Shown here: positions 59,401 through 64,000 of the stretch, piece after piece
Layout: every line of letters starts with the position of its first letter
How positions within the stretch are numbered: the stretch's first letter is position 1
The notes under the pieces: generated by a model
Databases searched by the model: none
Told to the model about the DNA's origin: nothing
Seen by the model: the letters and a program-made list of their open reading frames with translations, nothing else
Made by a program: the position numbers and the translations under genes
Assembly (NCBI RefSeq): GCF_032854445.1
Contig: NC_088295.1
Coordinates: 82,504,644 to 82,568,643, forward strand
Direction: 5' to 3'
DNA: 64,000 nucleotides
Origin: Liolophura sinensis
Taxonomy: Eukaryota > Mollusca > Polyplacophora > Chitonida > Chitonidae

Positions 59401-60131
59401 CGCAAGTGTCATAAGCGTTCATTCTGACATTTGACGATGCTCAATTTGGATCTGTAATGCCTAGCATTAGCTTAGTGCCAGACTGAGGAATTTTTCACTT
59501 GCAAAGCAGCCCTTGGTTTTATGAATGGAGGAAAGCAGAGGTCCCCATGAACATAAACACCATCAATTATTCACCGATTGGTTGACTGAATTTTGTTTAT
59601 CATGCCAAGCTGAAGAATTTTTCACTTACATAATGGTACAGGCAGTGTATGGGTACAGGCAACCAGAGGGCCACGTTTAAGCTAACTGAACTACGACTAA
59701 ACCACCAAACTTTGGCAAATTTCTGATGAACCTTTTCCACGTCTGGCCTTAAGATTTGCATGCATATGTAGGAAGACAAGTGACCGCCAATAAGCATTTC
59801 AACTTTTCTAACCTTCGACCTGTTATTGTGCGGGCCAATACGAACAGTGAGAGCGAAGGAATCTCTAATTCTCTGTCCAACGCCCAGACTGAACCTACAC
59901 CGCTAACTATTTAAGTATGACTTAGCTATATTTCTTACTACGTTTCGCATAAAATCTGACATTCACTGCCTATATATTTGAAGTGTCTGCACAACTGATA
60001 TAGTGTACATTTACCTGAACACCTGTTGAGTTTGTTGGTTCACTGCTGTCTTCAATTGATTTGTGATAATCAAAAATATCATCAAATATATCTTTGAGAT
60101 TTACATCGTGTTCGTGTGTTCCTTCTGCCAT
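41390..60131 (-). CDS. Immunoglobulin-binding protein 1 / alpha4 / Tap42 (10 exons, 349 aa)
   Basis: Ten minus-strand exons join to 1,050 nt with every intron phase consistent. The protein aligns from end to end with mammalian IGBP1 (about 339 aa): LRLFSDNEDIEEVST, the EKIRRYK segment, REYYMTLLTQW, PFILTKNN, FGLGYPAVPTMTIEEFY, RNWDEWKD and the C-terminus HRRGWGNRQNMG. Alpha4/Tap42 binds free catalytic subunits of PP2A, PP4 and PP6, protects them and links them to TOR signalling, in the cytosol. Arg157 and Lys160 line up with mammalian Arg155 and Lys158, reported to be needed for PP2A binding. The N-terminal two thirds are helical (TPR-like in the family). Residues 306-319 are very acidic (EEEEVEKEE). 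The start is the only Met giving the family N-terminus. The gene is 18.7 kb mainly because introns 7 and 9 are filled with minisatellites derived from its own exon ends. It is divergent from FMC1. Confidence 0.98.
41571..47182 (-). repeat. Array A: 70-bp minisatellite made of the exon 9 end plus its 5' splice site, about 80 copies
   Basis: The unit on the plus strand reads CCACTCATCCCAGTTCTGCT, then CTYRTGATCATCACTGRATC, then ATCACATTCAGACAGRYTTACCAT. Its reverse complement equals about 58 nt of exon 9 (codons including Trp-Asp-Glu-Trp, TGGGATGAGTGG) plus GTAAG and about 12 nt of intron. The real exon end, 47124-47182, is the first unit. It fills almost all of intron 9. The block CCACTCATCCCAG is nearly invariant. 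Donor-like GTAAGT, GTAAGC or GTAAAT is kept in most units. Units decay at the far end (41571-41900). Blocks repeat at 1,260 bp (18 units) and 840 bp (12 units). Open frames inside are by-products. Confidence 0.97.
47124..47266 (-). CDS. IGBP1 exon 9
   Basis: Acceptor TTCACAATAG|TGAAAG is required for the frame; the AG at TTTACAAG a few bases later would shift it. Donor GGATG|GTAAGT. It codes residues 290-336, including the acidic run and RNWDEWKD. Its last 58 nt are the founder of array A. Confidence 0.95.
47455..47591 (-). CDS. IGBP1 exon 8
   Basis: Acceptor TTGCTTTACAG|CCTTTC, donor ACATAG|GTATGA. It codes residues 244-288, the most conserved C-terminal block (PFILTKNN ... GYPAVPTMTIEEFY). 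Confidence 0.97.
47800..49350 (-). repeat. Array B: 36-bp minisatellite, about 43 copies
   Basis: The plus-strand unit is GTGTGTACTGAGTGTGTAGG then TCTATTTGTTACACTG. Because 36 is a multiple of three, long open frames exist on both strands (for example 47840-48547), but they are low-complexity and not genes. The unit resembles the intronic part of array C (TGATGTATACTGAATGTGTA against TGGTGTGTACTGAGTGTGTA). It may be a further-diverged derivative that lost the exon half. It lies in intron 7. Confidence 0.93.
49351..49835 (-). repeat. Degenerate bridge between arrays B and C
   Basis: Irregular copies of GATCAGTGTTTACCAAGTGT and TGTGTAGGTTTCTTTCTTTG-like sequence with a period of roughly 40-60 bp. 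It joins the two arrays without a sharp boundary and suggests one continuous, ageing repeat tract. Confidence 0.65.
49836..54381 (-). repeat. Array C: 73-bp minisatellite made of the exon 7 end plus its 5' splice site, about 62 copies
   Basis: On the minus strand a unit reads GAAGTGGACAAACCCCTCAT, ACAG|GTACATTAGC, then ATGTAGATTCACTTACACAT and TCACTATACATCAATCAGA. The first 24 nt equal the end of exon 7 (codons EVDKPLKQ) and the rest equals the adjoining intron. The real junction at 54357/54358 is the first unit. CAG|GTACAT is kept in nearly every copy. Some units are shortened or fused (for example near 50690 and 50855). A longer block of about 1.19 kb is duplicated (50490-51560 against 51685-52660). 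G-rich insertions sit at 51509-51560, 52630-52655, 53338-53360 and 53510-53530. Confidence 0.96.
51509..51560 (+). repeat. G-rich tract with quadruplex potential
   Basis: Plus strand: GAAGGGGGGCGGGGAAGGGG repeated about four times. It has many runs of four or more G, enough for a G-quadruplex on the non-template (plus) side and a C-rich pre-mRNA. Shorter G tracts occur at 53340 and 53513 within the same array. Confidence 0.8.
54358..54443 (-). CDS. IGBP1 exon 7
   Basis: Acceptor TTAATGCAG|ATGAA, donor AAACAG|GTACATGAG. It codes part of Asp215 and residues 216-243. Its last 24 nt are the founder of array C. Confidence 0.95.
55145..55330. repeat. Dispersed repeat, uninterrupted copy
   Basis: It carries GCTGCCACTGAAGTATTATG, ACATGACACCCCAACCAG and TTTCAGTGTCAAGTGGGGTG. 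The same family is split by a MITE at 25610-25850. It lies in intron 6 of IGBP1. Confidence 0.65.
55424..55493 (-). CDS. IGBP1 exon 6
   Basis: Acceptor TATTTTGTTTCAG|AGGGAG, donor ATTAAAG|GTCAGT. It codes REYYMTLLTQWVHTSVEEL and the following TSIK, residues 192-214, then the first base of Asp215. A short exon found by looking for the family block between exons 5 and 7. Confidence 0.95.
55522..55659 (+). mobile_element. Truncated SINE in IGBP1 intron 5, next to the exon 6 acceptor
   Basis: It starts TTACTTATTTGATTGGTGTT and ends within CAGGTTGCTGGCAGACCAGA. A target duplication CTCCTCATT lies at 55513 and 55660. Its near edge is only about 28 bp upstream of exon 6 (antisense to the gene). Confidence 0.88.
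56200..56338 (-). CDS. IGBP1 exon 5
   Basis: Acceptor TTTTTTCACAG|CAGACC (the first AG of CAGCAG fits the frame), donor GTAAAG|GTATTT. It codes residues 146-191, including the PP2A-contact segment REREEKIRRYKEK. Confidence 0.96.
56529..56647 (-). CDS. IGBP1 exon 4
   Basis: Acceptor ATTTCTGACAG|CATTAT, donor CATCAAG|GTAATG. It codes residues 106-144 (HYIKDFLHLCQSYSV and a loose acidic linker). Confidence 0.95.
57105..57189 (-). CDS. IGBP1 exon 3
   Basis: Acceptor TTTTCATTTAG|GTATATG, donor GGGGAG|GTGAGT. It completes Arg77 and codes residues 78-105 (YMLLSAYLGYFTLK ... VKLGE). Confidence 0.95.
57615..57843 (+). mobile_element. SINE copy with target duplication in IGBP1 intron 2
   Basis: Near full length, with the GACCAGCATTATGGTGGGAG core and a tRNA-like end GGGTCATTACGCTGTGCTAG. 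Target duplication GGCCTACTGTTA (57603) and GGCCTACCGTTA (57844), one mismatch. Confidence 0.92.
58227..58339 (-). CDS. IGBP1 exon 2
   Basis: Acceptor TACTGTTTCAG|TCCAAAG, donor ATCAG|GTCAAG. It codes residues 40-76 with LRLFSDNEDIEEVSTNEI, a family block. Confidence 0.96.
58691..59046 (-). mobile_element. Full-length tRNA-derived SINE in IGBP1 intron 1
   Basis: Near-identical to 37374-37721. An 11-bp perfect target duplication, AATTGAAATAG, lies at 58680-58690 and 59047-59057. On the minus strand the tRNA-like head is first (CCCGGATAGCACAGTTGGTA) and the tail is AACCCCAAGCAAT. It is in the same orientation as IGBP1. Confidence 0.95.
59058..60014 (-). other. Rest of IGBP1 intron 1
   Basis: Noncoding. 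A degenerate repeat at about 59585-59920 (AATTTTTCACTTACATAATG ...) seems distantly related to 40555-40852. Confidence 0.45.
60015..60131 (-). CDS. IGBP1 exon 1
   Basis: ATG at 60129-60131, donor GTTCAG|GTAAATG. It codes residues 1-39, beginning MAEGTHEHDVNLKDIF. Confidence 0.94.
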
Positions 60132-60257
60132 TGTTCAGTGCTCTTCATAGTTTTGGGATATGTCGAGCATTCATCTCTTAGCATTAGCGAAAAGTGAGAC
60201 ATGCCGGATAGTGGAGAGCGGACATGATGCAGTGCAACAACATCAGTCAACAGTGAG
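60132..60257. promoter_or_regulatory. Bidirectional promoter region of IGBP1 and FMC1
   Basis: Only 126 bp separate the two divergent start codons, so both 5' UTRs and the core promoters must fit here or overlap the first exons. No TATA box is obvious. Head-to-head pairs of housekeeping genes like this usually share a promoter; that is inference here. Confidence 0.7.
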
Positions 60258-60329
60258 ATGGCTGCTCGAGAGAGCGGTGTTGTTTTGTACAAAACTTTGT
60301 TGAAGGAATTGAGGCGAGTGCATCCTAAG
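60258..60329 (+). CDS. FMC1 exon 1
   Basis: 24 codons; donor CCTAAG|GTGAAA. Holds the LYK (LYR-like) motif. Confidence 0.9.
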
Positions 60330-63146
60330 GTGAAAAACAAGAAATAGGTTTTGTTTTAACTCTTACACAGGTTCATGTCTCTGACTGCGTGGAAGATAGG
60401 GCAATTTATCTTTACAGTAGTCCTAACGAAAACCGACCCTCGAGTAATGCACAATGATACATTTAGAGAAAGTCTAATTTTTAAGACGGTGGCTTTTTAT
60501 TGAAAATAGGGAAATGTCCTTGTGATTTCTGTCAAAAGAAATATGGGTAAGGACGAGTCGTGACTCACTGATTCGGCCTTTATAGGGTACTTATAACAAA
60601 GTTTGGCTTCAATCCTGGCATTGGGCTGGAGATTGAGACCGTAATCACATTATTGTATGTTGCGGGTATGGCTCTTACTGTTCCTGAGACCTTGATAAAA
60701 GTGTACAGCGCTGTAAGGCTGTTTGTACAGTCCTGCATGTACTTAAGTTGAAAACTATACTTGTGAGTGTACATCAGACATTGTCATGTCATGTTAAGTG
60801 AAGAATATTCAGCACAGTGGTCAACAGGGATTTAGCCAGGTGGCTGTTTCAAGTCCTCTCTTTATACTTGGTTGGTGGAGTATCATAACCATAGTGATAA
60901 CATACTTGGTAAACCGTACACCATTACATTTCACGCCAAGTCCAGTAGGTCTTTTCTGTCGCTGTGAATTCAAGACCAATCCAAACTGTCTTCCTCTCTG
61001 GCCGCGTGTGAGAAGGTCTTCAACCTGCGGATGGTAGTGGTTTTCGTCTGGCCATCATACAAGTGAAATATTCTTGAGTACAGGGTAAAAAGCCAATCAA
61101 ATAAATCAATAAGTCTTTTCTAAACAAAGTCTTCTGTCCAAAACAGGTGTCAACTGGGGCACTTACCTCTCAGCTCACCCCCACGTGCAACACTCCATGA
61201 ATATTCCGCACCAGGGGTGTGGCCAAGCCAGCCAGTATGTTGACCGTATACTCCACAGAAATAAATCACATAAATTGGACACCACTTGTCTTGTCCACCA
61301 GTATTATGGTGTGCAAATGTAAAATTTGCAAGTAACATGTCAAAGGTCAGGATGAAGTATAAAACTGGGGGTTATTGTATCAGGAAAGAAATACTGAGTA
61401 CCAGTATGGCCATTACAAAAAAGTCCATCAAAAAGTACGTAGATGTGGGGCATCACTGACAGCTCTGAAAGCTCTTCCTACAGATCACACATCACATGTT
61501 TAATAAACGAGATCACATGTTTGAGTCCATGGCAAAGGGCGATGGTTTCCATTCCAGGAGCTTTGACTGATCCCTCAACTTACATCCCTGGCTACCATCA
61601 TAATGGTATTGGAATATACTTTTAGCACATTGTAAAACAATATTTTAAAAAGTATATGCTTGCAATAAATGCATGTCAGTATACATACTTCAATTGAAGC
61701 ACAAGGGTGATGGTGTAGGCATATAGACCTCAGTTAGGCATATCTTTGGTGGAAAGAAAATTTGGCATCTTCTGGGACAATATTTTTTTAAAAGCATACC
61801 TTCCTTTTATTACCATCTGATAGAGGTCATGCATACTTGGCTCTGACTCCCAGTGTAGATGTATTATTGACTCACAAATGTCATACAATATTAATTCATC
61901 TGCAAATCCTTCTGGTCATGCTGCCCAAAGCTCCATGGATTTATTCATGTAGTAGTAACACATACTAGTGTAGTCGTTTACAGGTACTGGTCAGCATTCT
62001 GGATATATGTAGTTAACGATGTCATACCAACAAGAACCTACAAGGCTATGGCTAGGTAATTTGTTTTTAATCCTTGTGTAATTTTTCAGTACTGCGGAAT
62101 TCGTCTACATGTATGTGTAGATTTGAGCTTAAAGCAAAACAGAAGATACAGGTAATAAAGAAAGAAGGAAAGAAAACCCCCAAACACAAGGTCTAAGTAG
62201 ACCTTTTGAAGTGTGCTTCGTTGTTTCCACCTGAGTATTTTCATACATGCACATGTAGTTCCCACAAGCATTTTGGAGTTGTATTTGAGACTTAGTACAG
62301 GTCTGTTTATGGTTAATTAATAAGAAAATGATTTTTTATTCCAGAATGCTGAAGAATCTGCTGCATATTCTTTTGTCAAAGACCAGTTCAGGAAATTCCA
62401 AGTAACTGGAGAAAAAACATGCAGGGCCTCAAATGAAGTTCAGCATGTGGCAGAAACATATATCTGTTTTCTTCAAAGTGCTCGAAAATTTGAGGTAAAT
62501 TGTGGAGACCAATTATGGTTGGATGTTGTGGAAGTATTCGCATCTAACAGTTGCCTTTAAAAACAAAACAAGAAAAATGCTGAAAATTTTACCTGTTAAA
62601 TTTAAGAATTGGACTTTAGGAAATGAAAGCGAACAAATTTGCCTTTTGATACATAATGACATAATATACAGAATTTGCTAAAAAGTGTTTGAAGGAATAT
62701 AATTACTTGCCATATATGTGTTATGTATAAGACATCCATTGTTTGGCTCAAAATGAGTTCTGATACAAGCTCAATTTGCTGGTGTTACATTCAGCCTCAC
62801 AATAGTACATCACTTACAAATTATCCTTGTATATTACAAACTCTGATTTGACATTTTCTAAGCATTAATTTGTGGAAGTTTTGTAAGGTTTGTTTATTTT
62901 TAGTATATGGTATGCTTAGAATATGTTATATAAGTATAATATTACAAATTAAAAATTGTATTTAGCTTGAACAGAATGCGTCACTGACTTAAAATTGCCA
63001 TAACAGGTGATTCCCATCAATTGTGTGTTTTATGTTATCAGGAGCTGAACATGCAGTATAAGGGTAAAGGGGAGGCAACTGTGGAGGACAGTGCTCATCG
63101 TGTTGGTTTGGCAGTCCCAGGTGACATACCAGATTGTGAGAAATGA
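60258..63146 (+). CDS. FMC1, mitochondrial ATP synthase assembly factor (3 exons, 108 aa)
   Basis: Joined 60258-60329, 62345-62494 and 63042-63146, all introns phase 0, 327 nt. The protein has the FMC1 (formerly C7orf55) pattern: LYKTLLKELRRV near the N-terminus, a central KTCRASNEVQHVAETYICFL, then YKGKGEATVEDSAHRVGLAVP. This aligns with human FMC1 (113 aa; CRAQHELHFQAATYLCLL ... HGKGERSVEESAGLVGLKLP). FMC1 belongs to the LYR-motif superfamily; the motif reads LYK here. In yeast and mammals it acts in the mitochondrial matrix in assembly or stability of the F1 sector of ATP synthase, together with the Atp12 factor. The chosen ATG follows a TGA in another frame and gives the family N-terminus; an upstream ATG at 60224 opens a short uORF. 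Divergent from IGBP1. Confidence 0.94.
60330..62344 (+). other. FMC1 intron 1
   Basis: Noncoding 2-kb intron with one minus-strand SINE copy (60957-61110). Open frames here show no conserved motif. Confidence 0.7.
60957..61110 (-). mobile_element. SINE copy, minus strand, in FMC1 intron 1
   Basis: The plus strand reads CGCTGTGAATTCAAGACC, AACCTGCGGATGGTAGTGG and TGAAATATTCTTGAGTACAG, then AATCAAATAAATCAATAA. This is the reversed common SINE with a deletion in the core. Confidence 0.75.
62345..62494 (+). CDS. FMC1 exon 2
   Basis: Acceptor TTTTTTATTCCAG|AATGC, donor TTTGAG|GTAAAT. Codes 50 residues including KTCRASNEVQHVAETYICFL. Confidence 0.95.
62495..63041 (+). other. FMC1 intron 2
   Basis: 547 bp, AT-rich; nothing else recognised. 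Confidence 0.7.
63042..63146 (+). CDS. FMC1 exon 3
   Basis: Acceptor TTATGTTATCAG|GAGCTG. Codes 34 residues (YKGKGEATVEDSAHRVGLAV ...) to TGA at 63144-63146. Confidence 0.94.
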   Translation, partial: ELNMQYKGKGEATVEDSAHRVGLAVPGDIPDCEK

Positions 63147-63842
63147 CAGTTATCCAGACAGTGTCACGGGAGACTGATGAAGAGACTGCTGAAGAGACGG
63201 CTGCTGTCACTATACCGATGATGAACGCTGTCGTATTAATAGTGAGACATAACCTGATCATACAAGGAGGTCTCAGACTAGTTTACCCAGAATGTTCTGT
63301 TGTGAAGTGCTTGATTTATTGCTACAGTTTTGAAGGTTGTTGAACTCTGTGTGCGTGTTCCGTCAAGATGAAAATTATTACTCTGTAAATATACAGTGTA
63401 TATAAAATTTCGATTTCTTATAGGCTGAAAAATGTTTTTTGTTGAGCCTATCGTGAATTATTAAAGTTATGAAATTTACTAACACTCAAAGTTGTACAAA
63501 GGTCATTGAAGGGGATGGGGCAGTCTGTTATCTAGAATACTGAAGTCCCAAAGTTCGTCCTGTGGGAAATTTTGTCAGTATACTTGCACATGGTCAATGG
63601 TATTCCCCAGATATTCCAGTTTTCTCCACTCTGAACTGACTGCCATTCTAAAAGTGAAAAATTCTTGAGTATGGCATTAAACACCATTATAATAATAAAC
63701 AAAAAAATCATTACCTTAGAAGCCCCTACTTTCTGGATAAATATAGAGCAAATGCATGCAGCTCAAAATATGTGAGTGTCACGAATAGGACTCTTTATCT
63801 GACTAAAAAAAGGCTCATAAATATTTTTTTTTATTATTGAAC
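63147..63842 (+). other. FMC1 3' UTR and intergenic sequence
   Basis: Holds a possible ATTAAA polyadenylation signal (63460-63465) and a worn minus-strand SINE copy (about 63600-63710, with GTGAAAAATTCTTGAGTATG). No gene seen. Confidence 0.5.
63460..63465 (+). terminator. Candidate FMC1 polyadenylation signal
   Basis: ATTAAA, 313 bp after the stop codon; a common variant of AATAAA. Use is unproven. Confidence 0.35.
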
Positions 63843-63848
63843 TTTATT
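63843..63848 (-). terminator. Candidate polyadenylation signal of the edge gene
   Basis: AATAAA on the minus strand, about 53 bp after the TAA at 63902-63904. Its placement supports a real 3' end of a minus-strand gene entering from the right. Confidence 0.5.
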
Positions 63849-63901
63849 TAGCGAACATTGACACAGCAACAAGCGGTCAATCATTAGCTTGTGACCATGT
63901 T

Positions 63902-64000
63902 TTACGACCCGACTAAGCACCTGCAGGTGCGCGTGGATGTGCTACAGGTACCCACGTGAGTCTCCCAGCAGTGGTGGATACAGTCCATGGTCGTGCGACA
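63902..64000 (-). CDS. C-terminus of a cysteine-rich, defensin-like peptide (partial, cut by window edge)
   Basis: An open minus-strand frame enters at 64000 and ends with TAA at 63902-63904, 32 codons. It has six Cys, with spacing Cys-x5-Cys-x3-Cys-x7-Cys-x6-Cys-x1-Cys. The parts read MDCIHHCWETHVGTC and TCRCLVGS. Cys-x3-Cys followed by Gly-x-Cys and a final Cys-x-Cys is the pattern of CS-alpha-beta defensins of invertebrates (mussel and arthropod type); here the Gly is Gly-Thr-Cys. Such peptides are secreted antimicrobials, and channel-active venom peptides share the fold, so the role cannot be fixed. The N-terminal part, signal peptide and splice acceptor lie outside the window. The alternative is a chance Cys-rich frame, but the AATAAA just downstream argues for a real 3' end. 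Confidence 0.5.
   Translation of the reverse strand, partial: CRTTMDCIHHCWETHVGTCSTSTRTCRCLVGS

Overview
The window is animal genomic DNA. It has spliced genes with GT-AG introns, AT-rich intergenic sequence, many SINE-type repeats, TA microsatellites and long minisatellites. The most frequent repeat has the core 'GGCCAGCATTATGGTGGGAGG', which I associate with mollusc and especially bivalve genomes. Together with the lophotrochozoan look of the proteins, this makes a mollusc the best guess; the species cannot be named from this alone.

Layout. (1) 1-11 kb, plus strand: a complete three-exon even-skipped/Evx homeobox gene (349 aa) with a 7.4-kb first intron. (2) 11-37 kb: about 26 kb without a recognisable gene, holding minisatellites, a 562-bp tandem duplication, TA arrays, SINE pieces and a nested MITE. 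(3) 37.0-39.4 kb, plus strand: a two-coding-exon multi-pass membrane protein (305 aa) resembling the TspO/MBR family. (4) 41.4-60.1 kb, minus strand: a complete ten-exon IGBP1/alpha4/Tap42 gene (349 aa), the regulator that binds PP2A-type phosphatase catalytic subunits. All ten exons were joined by hand and every intron phase closes. (5) 60.26-63.15 kb, plus strand: a three-exon FMC1 gene (108 aa; mitochondrial ATP synthase assembly factor), head-to-head with IGBP1 with 126 bp between the start codons. (6) 63.9-64.0 kb, minus strand: the last codons of a cysteine-rich, defensin-like peptide running off the window edge.

The most unusual structure is inside IGBP1. Two of its introns are almost entirely tandem repeats, and each array is built from copies of the neighbouring exon end plus its 5' splice site. 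In the last intron about 80 copies of a 70-bp unit carry the end of exon 9 (including the codons for Trp-Asp-Glu-Trp) and its GTAAG donor. In intron 7 about 62 copies of a 73-bp unit carry the last 24 nt of exon 7 and its GTACAT donor, followed by a divergent 36-bp array. One gene therefore carries well over 100 decoy 5' splice sites just downstream of two real ones, while its own reading frame stays intact. Both arrays show higher-order repetition, so they were still amplifying recently.

Evx (development), the TspO-like protein (membrane), IGBP1 (phosphatase/TOR signalling) and FMC1 (mitochondria) have no obvious shared pathway. Only IGBP1 and FMC1 are arranged so that they probably share a promoter.
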